Shown: positions 38,794 through 48,719, counted from the first letter of the stretch. The stretch is 64,000 nucleotides of DNA from an uncultured Acetobacteraceae bacterium (GCA_903918315.1 CAIXEA010000099.1:1-64000), one strand, 5' to 3'. Notes: generated by a model from the letters alone, not told the origin. Numbers and translations: made by a program.

Positions 38794-39648
38794 TTAACCG
38801 TTGACCGCGCGAATAGCCTCGGCCCAGCGATCCAGAACCGGCAGGATCTCATCAGCTTTGGCGGAATCCAGGCTGGTGATCACGCGGTCCACGCCGAGAT
38901 CGCGGTAGCGCTTCAACTGGTTGGTGTCTACTGAACGGTACCAAATAGATATCGGTATGCTATCGGCATCCCGTCCGGCTTCCGCGGCCATCTGGCGGAA
39001 GCGTGGCACCAATTCCCCCAGCTCCGTCTTGGCATATTCGGTCACCTGCGGCATCCAGCCATCGCCGTAGCGGATCGCCCGCCGCGCCGAATACGGGAAC
39101 GCGCCGCCCACCAGGATGGGCGGATGGGGTTTTTGCACCGGCTTGGGCCAGGTCATCATCGGGTCGAAATTGACGAATTCGCCGTGATACTCGGCCTTGG
39201 TCTGGGTCCAGATGGCCTTCATCGCCTCCACCCGTTCGCGCGCCAGCTTGTGGCGGGTGGCGAAGACCTGGCCGTGATCCTCCATCTCATCCTGATTCCA
39301 TCCGTTGCCGATCCCAAACAGGAACCGGCCGTTGGAGACCTGATCGATGGACGCGACCAGCTTCGCCGTCTGGATCGGGTCGCGCTGGGTGATCAGACAG
39401 ACGCCGGTGCCAACGTTCAGCGTGGTGGTGGCCATCGCCGCCGCGGTCAGCGTGACGAAGGGGTCCATCACGTCATAGTACCGCTTGGGCAGCTCGCCGC
39501 CCATGATGAAGGGCGTCTTGCGCGACAGCGGGATGTGGGAGTGCTCGGGCGCCCAAACGGACTCGAAGCCCCGCTCCTCCAGTGCTTTGGCGAGTTCGCC
39601 GGGGCCCATGGAATAGTCGGTGAAGAACATGGATGCGCCGAATTTCAA
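38794..39648 (-). CDS. LLM-class oxidoreductase (F420-dependent-type family), paralogue 3
   Basis: MKFGASMFFTDYSMGPGELAKALEERGFESVWAPEHSHIPLSRKTPFIMGGELPKRYYDVMDPFVTL. Confidence 0.9.
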   Translation of the reverse strand: MKFGASMFFTDYSMGPGELAKALEERGFESVWAPEHSHIPLSRKTPFIMGGELPKRYYDVMDPFVTLTAAAMATTTLNVGTGVCLITQRDPIQTAKLVASIDQVSNGRFLFGIGNGWNQDEMEDHGQVFATRHKLARERVEAMKAIWTQTKAEYHGEFVNFDPMMTWPKPVQKPHPPILVGGAFPYSARRAIRYGDGWMPQVTEYAKTELGELVPRFRQMAAEAGRDADSIPISIWYRSVDTNQLKRYRDLGVDRVITSLDSAKADEILPVLDRWAEAIRAVNG

Positions 39649-39816
39649 GGCTGGGGTCCCATTGAATGCCGGGGCGGAGCATGCCGCGATCGGGGATGGG
39701 GCGCAAATGGCGGCGGGACGATTTCGCGCTTGGTGCGACTCCCCGGGATGCGGAAGATAGGGGCGATCCAGCCTCCGTCTTGACTCGGGTCATGACTCTT
39801 TATCAAGGACTTAGCG

Positions 39817-40917
39817 ATGACCGGCGTGACGGCTCCTGGCGACTCGATAGAGCTGGACGAGGATTTTCTGCCGCCGTCCTGGCAATTCCGGGATGACGCC
39901 GCGGACGAGGACCAGCCGTCCCTGACCTTCTGGCCGATCGCCGAACGCCGGCGGCCCGATCCGCGGCTGATCCCCCTCGCTCGTGCCCAGGATGCCGTGG
40001 CGCGGCTGGAAGCCGGGGTCGAGGCTGCCTCCCCCGCCGTCGCGGCCGGGCTCAGGGCGCGGGTGTCGCTGCATGAGGCCTCCGGCTATCTCGGTCATCA
40101 TCACACCACGGTGCATCCGCGCGATCTGGCGCTGCATGAGGCGGGGCTGACGGGCTCGTATGCCGCGGCGTCGGTGCTGGGGACCCTGGCGAACGAATTG
40201 CCCTGGAGCTTTGCCAACGGCATGGCGGCCGGCGCCGCGCCCGCGGACTGGGCGGTTGAACAGGCGCTGCACTACGCCCGGTTATGGCGGGGTCTCGCGA
40301 CCACACCCAGCGCCGCGCGGCCGGAGCGTTGGGGCACCGCCCTGCCCTTGCTCGGCGCCCGCCTGTCTGACGATGCCATCACCGATTGGGTCGATCGCCT
40401 ACCGAGCCGCAGTGAAATCCCGGGCCTGTTGGCCGCGGCCGAGGTCGCGGCCAACGGCCTGCCGGAGCATGGTCGGCGGGATACGCTCGACATCGCCTCC
40501 AGCTACGTCGCCGCCTGCCTTTGGCGGCAGCATGGGTATGGGCACATGATCGCCCTGCCCTTCTGGTCGGCGCCATTATCCCGCGTCGAGGCGCTGGCGC
40601 AGAAAGCCGGCGCCGCGTTCCAGCTGGCCTATCTGGATTGCGTGACCGAAGCCGCGCTCCGCGCCCGGCGGGAGCTGGGCGTGTTGCAAACGGCCGAACG
40701 CAAGGCGGCGGCGCTGAAGTCCGGCGGCCGATCGCATTTGACGGAGGCGGTGGCGTTCGCGTTGCGGGAACCGGTGCTGACGGCGCGTGGGCTAGGGGAG
40801 GGGATTGGTGTGTCTACTCGGTCCGCCCTCGATCTGTTGAAGCGCCTGACTGACGAGGGGCTGGTGCGGGAGGCGACGGGCCGTTCGGCCTGGCGGGCTT
40901 ATGTTATCGAGGGGTAG
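39817..40917 (+). CDS. DUF1612 / helix-turn-helix domain protein (RHE_PE00001-like family)
   Basis: RVSLHEASGYLGHHHTTVHPRDLALHEAGLTGSYAAA..., C-terminal wHTH-like ARGLGEGIGVSTRSALDLLKRLTDEGLVREATGRSAWRAYVI. Confidence 0.65.
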   Translation: MTGVTAPGDSIELDEDFLPPSWQFRDDAADEDQPSLTFWPIAERRRPDPRLIPLARAQDAVARLEAGVEAASPAVAAGLRARVSLHEASGYLGHHHTTVHPRDLALHEAGLTGSYAAASVLGTLANELPWSFANGMAAGAAPADWAVEQALHYARLWRGLATTPSAARPERWGTALPLLGARLSDDAITDWVDRLPSRSEIPGLLAAAEVAANGLPEHGRRDTLDIASSYVAACLWRQHGYGHMIALPFWSAPLSRVEALAQKAGAAFQLAYLDCVTEAALRARRELGVLQTAERKAAALKSGGRSHLTEAVAFALREPVLTARGLGEGIGVSTRSALDLLKRLTDEGLVREATGRSAWRAYVIEG

Positions 40918-41578
40918 AGGCACGGGCGCGCTCGATATCCGGGCCGCGATACAGGTCCTCCGGAATCGTTCCCAGCGTTGAGGGATGCAGCTTCGGCGAC
41001 AGGCCGAAGAACTCCTGAAAGCTCAGGATCAGCGGCCGCCATTTGTTGGGATCGATGCGGTTGTCATGCCCGTCCATCAGGATGGATTGTTCGGCGTGGA
41101 CGCGCTGGATCCGCACCTCCAGCGTCACCACGCGGCCGCGCAGGACCGGGTCGTTTTCGGCGATGCCATGGACGGCTTCCACCACCGCTTCCAACTGCAC
41201 GGGACATTCCTTGGCTCGCGGCGCGGCGACGGTTTGTGAGGGGAGGGGGGTGAACCCCGACAACCCAAACTTGTCGGCGTGGTGGCGATAGCCGCGGCGC
41301 TGCTTGCCCTCCGGCACCGGGTCCGACCCGGTCGTCAGCGCCAGCCGATCCACCATGCCCACCTCAGCGGCTGAGGGAAGGTTGAGGACACATTCCCGGG
41401 TACGGATCAGGTTTTCGGTGGTCTTCGACGCCGCGGCGAGGCCCAGCACGCAGCGCCAGCCCAACCAGAACGCGGAGGACATAGGGGCGAGGTTGAATGA
41501 TCCATCCGCGTTGACGGTGGAAATCAGCACCACGGGGGTGCCGAAATAGAGAATGCCGGGTTCGATGGTTTGGTGCAT
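40904..41578 (-). CDS. Flavin reductase-like domain protein
   Basis: ILYFGTPVVLISTVNADGSFNLAPMSSAFWLGWRCVLGLAAASKTTENLIRTRECVLNLPS. Confidence 0.85.
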   Translation of the reverse strand: MHQTIEPGILYFGTPVVLISTVNADGSFNLAPMSSAFWLGWRCVLGLAAASKTTENLIRTRECVLNLPSAAEVGMVDRLALTTGSDPVPEGKQRRGYRHHADKFGLSGFTPLPSQTVAAPRAKECPVQLEAVVEAVHGIAENDPVLRGRVVTLEVRIQRVHAEQSILMDGHDNRIDPNKWRPLILSFQEFFGLSPKLHPSTLGTIPEDLYRGPDIERARASTPR

Positions 41579-41813
41579 GGGGGACCTCGTTGGTTCGGCC
41601 GGTCATGCACTGCTGCGGGCGGCCCCGCAGCCCGAATTGTGCTTTGGCTATCGGGGATGTAGCGCCTTGGAGCCATTTATATATCGGATAGCCTCCGGAT
41701 ATCTTTAATGGATCGCGTTCGGGCGATCACGACAGCGGCAACCCCCTATTTCCCTGGGGAACCCAGCCCTGTATGAGCGGGCATTGCTTTCTCCAGCCCC
41801 GGGATCATGTTCC

Positions 41814-42500
41814 ATGGCCGATTATGTCATCCCCCCGCCGCCCATCGTGTCCGTGCCGGTCGCCGGTGGCGGGTCTTTCCCTGTCCGCCGCGTGTTCTGC
41901 GTGGGCCGCAACTACGCCGCCCATGCGCGGGAGATGGGCAGCGACCCGGATCGGGAGCCGCCGTTCTTCTTCATGAAGCCGGCCGACGCGCTGCTGCTGA
42001 ATGACGGCGACATGCCGTATCCGCCGAAGAGCAAGGACCTGCACCATGAGATGGAGCTGGTGGTCGCCATCGGTGAAGGCGGCGCCAACATCGCCGAGGC
42101 CGACGCGCTTCGTCACGTCTGGGGCTATGCCGCCGGCCTGGATATGACCCGGCGCGACCTGCAGAACGCGGCCAAGAAAGAGGGCAAGCCCTGGGATATG
42201 GGCAAGGGCTTCGACCTGTCGGCGCCGATTGGGCTGATGGTTCCGGCCTCCAGGATCGGCCATCCGGGCAAGGGCCTGATTGAGCTGAAGGTTAACGGCA
42301 AGGTTGTCCAGACCTCCGACCTGTCGATGATGATCTGGAACGTGCAGGAGACGATTGCGTACCTGTCCGGACTGGTGACTTTGGCGCCGGGCGACCTGAT
42401 CTACACCGGCACGCCTGAGGGCGTGGCCGCGGTGCAGAAGGGCGACCTGATGGAAGGCGTCGTCGAGGGTGTCGGCACCGTTACGACCCGGGTCGTCTGA
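41814..42500 (+). CDS. Fumarylacetoacetate hydrolase family protein
   Basis: VFCVGRNYAAHAREMGSDPDREPPFFFMKPADALLLNDGDMPYPPKSKDLHHEMELVVAIG...LIYTGTPEGVAAVQKGD. Confidence 0.93.
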   Translation: MADYVIPPPPIVSVPVAGGGSFPVRRVFCVGRNYAAHAREMGSDPDREPPFFFMKPADALLLNDGDMPYPPKSKDLHHEMELVVAIGEGGANIAEADALRHVWGYAAGLDMTRRDLQNAAKKEGKPWDMGKGFDLSAPIGLMVPASRIGHPGKGLIELKVNGKVVQTSDLSMMIWNVQETIAYLSGLVTLAPGDLIYTGTPEGVAAVQKGDLMEGVVEGVGTVTTRVV

Positions 42501-43300
42501 TGCGGATCGCCACCTGGAACATCAACTCCCTCCGTTTGCGGATGGGGTTGCTCGGCGATTTGGCGTCGCAGTTGAATCCGGATGTGATTTGCCTGCAGGA
42601 GACGAAGGTCCCGGACGATTTGTTCCCGATGGCGGACGTTGTCGCGTTGGGGTACCCGCATGTCATTCATCGCGGGATGAAGGGCTATAATGGGGTGGCG
42701 ATCTTATCCCGCCACCCCCTACAGCGTTTGGATATCGCACCGGACTGGTGCGGCAAGGGCGATTGCCGGCATATCGCGGCGATGGTCGAGGCCCCGGGTG
42801 GGCCGATTGAATTGCACGATTTCTATGTGCCGGCGGGCGGCGATGAGCCGGATCGCGCGGTCAACCCGAAGTTCGGGCACAAGCTGGATTTCATTGCTGA
42901 AACGCGCAATTGGTTCGCGGCGCGCGGTACTTTGTCCCGCGCCGTGCTGGTGGGCGATTTGAACATCGCGCCGTTGGAGCACGATGTCTGGAGCCATAAG
43001 CAGCTGCTGAAAATCGTCAGCCACACGCCCTCGGAGACCGCGGGCCTGATGGAGTGGCTGAATGCTGGCTTCGTCGATGCGTTGCGGCATTTCGTTCCGG
43101 ATGATCAAAAGCTTTATACGTGGTGGTCCTACCGCAACAAAGATTGGCGTGTCGCCAATCGTGGGCGGCGGCTGGATCATGTGTGGGTGACCCCGGATTT
43201 GCGGGGGGCTTTGAAGGAGCACACCGTGCTGGTGGAGGCTCGGGACTGGGAGCGCGGGTCGGACCATGTGCCGGTTTGCGTGGAGTTGGCTCTGGGCTGA
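42500..43300 (+). CDS. xthA: Exodeoxyribonuclease III
   Basis: MRIATWNINSLRLRMGLLGDLASQLNPDVICLQETKVPDDLFP...VLVGDLNIAPLEHDVW...NRGRRLDHVWVTPDL...SDHVPVCVEL. Confidence 0.92.
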   Translation: MRIATWNINSLRLRMGLLGDLASQLNPDVICLQETKVPDDLFPMADVVALGYPHVIHRGMKGYNGVAILSRHPLQRLDIAPDWCGKGDCRHIAAMVEAPGGPIELHDFYVPAGGDEPDRAVNPKFGHKLDFIAETRNWFAARGTLSRAVLVGDLNIAPLEHDVWSHKQLLKIVSHTPSETAGLMEWLNAGFVDALRHFVPDDQKLYTWWSYRNKDWRVANRGRRLDHVWVTPDLRGALKEHTVLVEARDWERGSDHVPVCVELALG

Positions 43301-43311
43301 CCTTTCTGACC

Positions 43312-43367
43312 CCGTTATGGTCGTAGCGACACAAAATACCATAACGGTAACAGAATTATATAATTCT
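43312..43367. repeat. Two inverted repeats in the xthA / monooxygenase convergent gap
   Basis: ccgttatggt-N16-accataacgg (43312-43347) and perfect 16-bp palindrome agaattatataattct (43352-43367). Confidence 0.75.
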
Positions 43368-44549
43368 TCAGAACGTAAACAACGGCCGATCGGGCTTCCG
43401 CCCCAACAGTACCTGCCCAACGGTTTCAAAATGTTCCGGGTGGCCCTGGATCTGTTGCGTTACGGTGTGAACGTCGCGGAACCGCCGCTCGAACGGGCGG
43501 GCGTTGAAGATCGCCATCGCGCCGGCCGCCTCATACAGCGTCGCAACGACCTGCCGCGCTGACTGGATCGCGTAGGTGGAGGCCATGCGGATCGTTACCA
43601 GCTCGTCCTGCGTCAGTTCGCCCCGCACCCGCGCGACCTCCCAGATTTCCGAAATCGAGGTCACCAGGAATGTCCGCGCCGCGCGCAGGCGGGCCTCGTT
43701 CCAGCCGACATGGGCTTGCATGACGTGGCTCTCCGCCCGGCTGCGGCTGCCGCCGCGGGGGACGGAACCGGATGCCTCGGTCACGAATGACGTCATCACG
43801 CTGCGCGCGATCCCCAACGCGATGCAGGCGAAACTACCCGCATACAAAGTGCTGGGCGTAAAAACATACAGCTCCCCGCGCACGCGCGGTTTCACCAGGC
43901 CGTTGCGCGCCATGGTGTAAGCTTCCGGCACGAACAGATCCTTGACCGAGTAGCTGTCGCTGCCCGTGCCACGCAGGCCCATGGTTTGCCAGGTATCGCG
44001 CACCTCGGCGCTGCTTTTGGGGAAGAACATAGTGTAGCTGACGGGCTTGCCATCGGCGCCGGCGCGCTTGGAACCGTCGCGCTCGATCACCGGGACATGC
44101 GCGCCGAGCCAGCTTGCCAGGCGGCTGCCGCTCGCGAAATCGAAGTTGCCGGTCACGCGGTAGCCGCCGTCGACCGCCACCGCCTGGCCGGGGCCGGGTC
44201 CCCAGGCCAAAATCCCAGTATCGGGCCCGAAAATGTCTTTGACCACGGCGGGGTCGAGATAAGCCGCTGTCAAAGCGCAGATATTGGTCTGCCCGACGCA
44301 CCAGGCAACGGAGGCATCGTGGCTGGCGATTTCCTCGATCAATTGGATCAGGGATGGCGGATCGAGTTCGGCGCCGCCGTAGTCCTCGGGCTGCACCAGC
44401 CGGAACAGGCCTTTCTCCCGCAACGCCGTGAACAGCGATGCGGGGAGGTCGCGTGTCCGTTCGATCTCATCCGCCGCGGCATCGATGGCGGGGCCGAGGT
44501 CGCGTGCCCGTTGCAGGTAATCGGCGCCCTTGGCACTGAGATGGTTCAT
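43368..44549 (-). CDS. Acyl-CoA dehydrogenase-like flavin monooxygenase
   Basis: MNHLSAKGADYLQRARDLGPAIDAAADEIERTRDLPASLFTALREKGLFRLVQPEDYGGAELDP...TWQTMGLRGTGSDSYSVKDLFVPE; HsaA/DszC-like group by motif impression. Confidence 0.8.
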   Translation of the reverse strand: MNHLSAKGADYLQRARDLGPAIDAAADEIERTRDLPASLFTALREKGLFRLVQPEDYGGAELDPPSLIQLIEEIASHDASVAWCVGQTNICALTAAYLDPAVVKDIFGPDTGILAWGPGPGQAVAVDGGYRVTGNFDFASGSRLASWLGAHVPVIERDGSKRAGADGKPVSYTMFFPKSSAEVRDTWQTMGLRGTGSDSYSVKDLFVPEAYTMARNGLVKPRVRGELYVFTPSTLYAGSFACIALGIARSVMTSFVTEASGSVPRGGSRSRAESHVMQAHVGWNEARLRAARTFLVTSISEIWEVARVRGELTQDELVTIRMASTYAIQSARQVVATLYEAAGAMAIFNARPFERRFRDVHTVTQQIQGHPEHFETVGQVLLGRKPDRPLFTF

Positions 44550-44595
44550 GGTCCGGTTCGTCCCAATCATGGAAAATCCCAGTCTGAAGCAGAGA

Positions 44596-44910
44596 TCAGA
44601 AGGATTCAACCCGGGCAACCCAGATCAGGTTGCCCAATGCGCGCAAACTTTCGGGTGAAACCATCCGCAGCTTGATCCGGTTGACTGCCTTATCGCGGCC
44701 AGCGAAGACCCCGTATTTCGCCAGGCGTTCGTTATGAAATCGCTCCGGCGTGAAATCGAGCACGACGATGACGTTGACGGGGCCTTCGGCCTCCAGCAAG
44801 GCCGGTGCCACGCGGCCGGCGGCGGTGGCCCAGCCGGCGACGTCCTGGCCGAACAGGAAGACCAGGATCAGGGCAGCGCCGATGAGCAGGCGTATCCAGG
44901 CTGCACGCAT
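44596..44910 (-). CDS. Small hypothetical protein with N-terminal membrane segment
   Basis: MRAAWIRLLIGAALILVFLFGQDVAGWATAAGRVAPALLEAEGPVNVIVVLDFTPERFHNERLAKYGVFAGRDKAVNRIKLRMVSPESLRALGNLIWVARVESF; directly downstream of the ABC permease gene. Confidence 0.7.
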   Translation of the reverse strand: MRAAWIRLLIGAALILVFLFGQDVAGWATAAGRVAPALLEAEGPVNVIVVLDFTPERFHNERLAKYGVFAGRDKAVNRIKLRMVSPESLRALGNLIWVARVESF

Positions 44911-44913
44911 GGC

Positions 44914-45693
44914 TCAGCGCCTCCGATCCGGGGCAACCAGGCCCCAGCGTTGCACCGTCCGCCGTTCGATCGGAACCAGCAACCAACGATCCATCAGCAT
45001 GGCGATTCCGCCGATAAGCAGGGCGCCGAAGATGATGATGTCGGCGCGATGATATTCGGACCCGCTGAAGATCAGCTGACCGAGCCCGGTTGTCGCGCCC
45101 ACCAGCTCCGCCGCGATCAAAGCCCGCCAGCCGAAGCCGAGGCCGGAGCGGAAGCCGGCGAGGATATAGGGCAGGGCGCCGGGCAGGGTCACCGAACGGA
45201 TGGTTTCCCACCGGCTGCCGCCCAGCGAGCGCACGCCGAGTTCCAGCACCTCCGGCACCAGTTGGACGCCGAGGACGGTGTTCTGGAAGACGATGAAGAA
45301 CACGGTGTTCCAGATCAGGAATATTGCCAAAGCGTTGCCGATCCCGAGCCAACCGATGACGAGCGGCAGCCAGACGATGCCGGAGATGGCGTTGAAGAAC
45401 ACCACCAGCGGATTGAAGAAGGTCGCGATGGGCCGGTACAGCCCGGCAATGAAGCCGGCGATGACGCCGGTGATCATCCCGAAGGCGGCGCCGCCGAGCA
45501 GACGGCTCATGCTGGCCAGGAAATCCGTGCCGAGGCGGCCGCCGGCCAGCTCGAACCCGGTTTTGATCACGTCGGTGATGGCGGGAATGACGGAGGGCGG
45601 CGGCTGTTTGATGGTCCAATAGACCCACCAGACAAACAGGATCAGCAAGGCCGGGGCGTAGGGCAGGATACGCCAGATCAGACGGCGCATCAT
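44914..45693 (-). CDS. Nitrate/sulfonate/taurine-type ABC transporter permease (TauC/SsuC-like)
   Basis: [23 protein letters not shown]...FGWRALIAAELVGATTGLGQLIFSGSEYHRADIIIFG; start at 45693, overlapping the stop of the upstream permease (ATGA). Confidence 0.92.
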   Translation of the reverse strand: MMRRLIWRILPYAPALLILFVWWVYWTIKQPPPSVIPAITDVIKTGFELAGGRLGTDFLASMSRLLGGAAFGMITGVIAGFIAGLYRPIATFFNPLVVFFNAISGIVWLPLVIGWLGIGNALAIFLIWNTVFFIVFQNTVLGVQLVPEVLELGVRSLGGSRWETIRSVTLPGALPYILAGFRSGLGFGWRALIAAELVGATTGLGQLIFSGSEYHRADIIIFGALLIGGIAMLMDRWLLVPIERRTVQRWGLVAPDRRR

Positions 45694-46460
45694 TTGCGCA
45701 GCACCCCCCAGCGGGCGAGGGTCATGCTCTCCACCGGTTGGACAAGCAAACGATCGACCACGATATAGAGCGTGCCGATGATGACCATGCCGACCATGAT
45801 GCGGTCGATCTGGTTGAAGGTGCGGGCGCCGAAGATGAGGTCGCCGAGGCCACCTTGGCGCACCAGCATCTCCGACGCGATCAGCGCCCGCCAGCCGTAG
45901 CCCATGCCCAGCCTGGTGCCGACGACGATGGAGGGCAGGGCGCCCGGGAAGTAGACATCGGTGACGATGCGCAGGCGGCTGGCGCCGAGGGAGCGCAGGG
46001 CCAGGATGTAATTCTCCGGGATCGCCCGCACCCCGGTCATGGTGTTGAACACGATGGGGACGATCAGCGTGTAGATGACGATGACCAGCGTGGTGGTGTG
46101 GGTGAAGCCGCACCAGAGGATCGCCAGCGGCAGCCAGGCGATGCCGGAGATCCCTTGCAGATAGCGCAGGAACCCCTCCAGCGCGCGGGCGGCATAGCGG
46201 TTGGTGCCGACGGCGAAGCCCAACGGGACGCCGATGGCAAAGGAGATCAGGGTCGCGATCCCGATCATCCGCAGGCTGGTGCTGACATATTCCGCCAGGA
46301 TACCGTGGGTGACGAGGATGACGAAGCTGCTCCAGACCTGCGGCGGAGCCACCAGGAGCTTGTCGGAGATATCGAACCCGGCTTTCAGCCCCCACCAGAT
46401 CGCGATCAATGCCGCGAAGGGCAGGAGGACGCGGACATCACGCAGCGCGCGCACGGTCAC
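45690..46460 (-). CDS. Nitrate/sulfonate/taurine-type ABC transporter permease (TauC/SsuC-like)
   Basis: [22 protein letters not shown]...[46 protein letters not shown]. Confidence 0.92.
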   Translation of the reverse strand: MTVRALRDVRVLLPFAALIAIWWGLKAGFDISDKLLVAPPQVWSSFVILVTHGILAEYVSTSLRMIGIATLISFAIGVPLGFAVGTNRYAARALEGFLRYLQGISGIAWLPLAILWCGFTHTTTLVIVIYTLIVPIVFNTMTGVRAIPENYILALRSLGASRLRIVTDVYFPGALPSIVVGTRLGMGYGWRALIASEMLVRQGGLGDLIFGARTFNQIDRIMVGMVIIGTLYIVVDRLLVQPVESMTLARWGVLRK

Positions 46461-47233
46461 ACCCGCTCCGCATGGACGAGATGCATCACCTGCTCGCTGA
46501 TGGCGCGCATTTCGGGATCCCCGGTGAAGCTGTCCCAGTCGCGACCGCCTTTGCCGTGGCGGGGCACGTCCAGGACCGCTTTGATGGTGCCGGGGCGCTT
46601 GGTCATCACCAGCACGCGGTCGCCGAGGAAAACGGCTTCCTCCACGCTATGGGTGATGAAGAACACCGTCTTATGGGTGGTGGCGCAGAGGCGGCCGAGT
46701 TCCTCCTGCAACGTCAACCGCGTCATCGCATCCACCGCCGCGAAGGGCTCATCCATCAAAATCACCGCCGGATCAGCCGCCCAGGTGCGGGCCACGGCGA
46801 CGCGCTGACGCATGCCGCCGGAGAGTTCGTGGGGATAGCGATCTTCAAACCCCACCAGCCCCATCAGGCCAATCAGCCGATCGACGGTGCGGTCGCGCTC
46901 GGGCTTGGGGACGCGGGCGATTTCGAGGCCATGGGCGATGTTCCTCCGCACCGTCCGCCAGGGGAGGATGGCGAGTTCCTGGAACACCACCCCGCGCTCC
47001 CGCCCGGGGCCGCGCACCTGATGGCCGTCACAGAGGATCTGGCCCTCACTGGGATTGATGAACCCGGCAATGGCTTTCAGCAGCGTCGTCTTGCCGCAGC
47101 CGGAGGGGCCGACGAGGGTGACGACCTCACCCTCCCGGATGGTGACATCGATGACCCCGGTGGCCTGGACGGGTCCGCTTTCGCTCTGGAAATAGTGCCG
47201 AAAGCCGGAGACGACGATTTTATCCGCGCTCAT
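46457..47233 (-). CDS. Nitrate/sulfonate/taurine-type ABC transporter ATP-binding protein
   Basis: [63 protein letters not shown]. Confidence 0.94.
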   Translation of the reverse strand: MSADKIVVSGFRHYFQSESGPVQATGVIDVTIREGEVVTLVGPSGCGKTTLLKAIAGFINPSEGQILCDGHQVRGPGRERGVVFQELAILPWRTVRRNIAHGLEIARVPKPERDRTVDRLIGLMGLVGFEDRYPHELSGGMRQRVAVARTWAADPAVILMDEPFAAVDAMTRLTLQEELGRLCATTHKTVFFITHSVEEAVFLGDRVLVMTKRPGTIKAVLDVPRHGKGGRDWDSFTGDPEMRAISEQVMHLVHAERV

Positions 47234-48300
47234 TCGGGCAACGCGCCTTTGCAGTCTTCGACTTTGGCGGGCAGGGCCGGCAGGCCGGCGAAGAGTTCGG
47301 GGTGCTTGGTGGTGACGCGATCAAGCACGGTCAGGTCGTAGAAATCGGCTTTGACGAACAGGCGGTCCATCTTGATCTGGCCGGTTTTGGCGAGGCCGTT
47401 GCCGCTGCGGATGCTGCCCTCAATCGTGCAGACGGACACGCGGGGATCCCAGGACATGTGCTTCAGGCCCTCGATCGCATCGGCCTGGTTGAGCCCATCG
47501 AGATAGCGGCTGACGATTTCTGCCGTTTCTTTCGGATTTTCGCGCACGAATTTCGCGGCCATGGCGATGCCGGTGGCGAATTTCTCAGCGATATCGTAAT
47601 GGTCTTTGACCCAGTCTTCGCGCACGACGACGCCGACATTGTCGGAGATCAGGCCGGCTTCACCTCGGCTCATGACCGCGGCATTGGCGCCGAGTTCGCG
47701 GATGGTCTGGGAGCCGTACGGCTCCCACGGGACGGTCGCATCGACCAGGCCTTGCGACAGCGACACCGGCATATCCTCGACCAGCACGCTGACCAGGGTC
47801 ATTTTGGTGATGTCCAGCTTCTCCCGCCGGAACCACTGCTTCATGTAGAATTCGTCGGTGCCGGCGGTGAAGCCGATTTTCTTGCCGAGCAGCGTTTCCG
47901 GCTTGCCCGGCTCGATGCCGCGGTCGCGGCGGCCGACGATGGAATAGGCGCTGGCTTTGCCCATGTAATCCGGGGCGTTGTAGTAGGGCATGATGGAGAC
48001 CAGCTTATCGCCGCCCGCCCGCGCGATCGGCAGGGTGCCGCTGATGGCGACATGGCCGAATTTCGCGTCCCCGGCCTGCAGCGCCTGCACCACCATGCGC
48101 CCGCCGGCGGTCATCTTGATCTGCACGTTCAGGCCCTGTTCGGCCCAATAGCCGTTTTCGAGCGCCACGAATTGCGGGGTGGAAAGCAGATTTTTCACCA
48201 CGTAGACGGTGGTGTCCTGCATGGTCTGAGCGCTTGCCGGAGCCGCCAACCCCAGGGCCACCGCCATAAGCGCGAGACCGCGCCTGATCCTTTGGGTCAT
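47230..48300 (-). CDS. Nitrate/sulfonate/taurine-type ABC transporter substrate-binding protein
   Basis: Signal peptide [66 protein letters not shown]. Confidence 0.92.
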   Translation of the reverse strand: MTQRIRRGLALMAVALGLAAPASAQTMQDTTVYVVKNLLSTPQFVALENGYWAEQGLNVQIKMTAGGRMVVQALQAGDAKFGHVAISGTLPIARAGGDKLVSIMPYYNAPDYMGKASAYSIVGRRDRGIEPGKPETLLGKKIGFTAGTDEFYMKQWFRREKLDITKMTLVSVLVEDMPVSLSQGLVDATVPWEPYGSQTIRELGANAAVMSRGEAGLISDNVGVVVREDWVKDHYDIAEKFATGIAMAAKFVRENPKETAEIVSRYLDGLNQADAIEGLKHMSWDPRVSVCTIEGSIRSGNGLAKTGQIKMDRLFVKADFYDLTVLDRVTTKHPELFAGLPALPAKVEDCKGALPE

Positions 48301-48458
48301 CTGCCTGTTTCCCCTCTGATGGCCCGTTCACCGGGCCTCATTCACGCGGGACTATGGCACATACCGGCGGGGGAGACACAACCGGGCAAAGGCTTCCCTT
48401 CCGACGCGGCGGCGTTTAGTGAACCGCTCACACTTGCACAGTCTCAGAGACCCAATCC

Positions 48459-48719
48459 ATGACCGACACATCCGACGAAACCCTCCCCGATCGTCTGGCT
48501 GCCAATCCCAAGAGCCCGTTCCACAACGCGGCCCTGCTCGAACGCGGCATTGGCATCCGCTTCAACGGCGTCGAGAAGACCAATGTGGAGGAATATTGCA
48601 TCAGCGAGGGCTGGGTTCGGGTCGCCGCGGGCAAGAGCCGGGACCGGTTCGGGCAGCCGATGACCCTGAAACTGAGCGGGGCGGTCGAAGCCTATATCCG
48701 CGGGCCGCTGGCGGAATAA
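48459..48719 (+). CDS. DUF3297 family protein
   Basis: MTDTSDETLPDRLAANPKSPFHNAALLERGIGIRFNGVEKTNVEEYCISEGWVRVAAGKSRDRFGQPMTLKLSGAVEAYI. Confidence 0.85.
   Translation: MTDTSDETLPDRLAANPKSPFHNAALLERGIGIRFNGVEKTNVEEYCISEGWVRVAAGKSRDRFGQPMTLKLSGAVEAYIRGPLAE

Noticed and set aside
45694-46395. N-terminal extension of the 493-aa minus-strand ORF 44914-46395
   Set aside because: Out-of-frame reading of the second permease gene; the real permease begins at [10 protein letters not shown] (45693).
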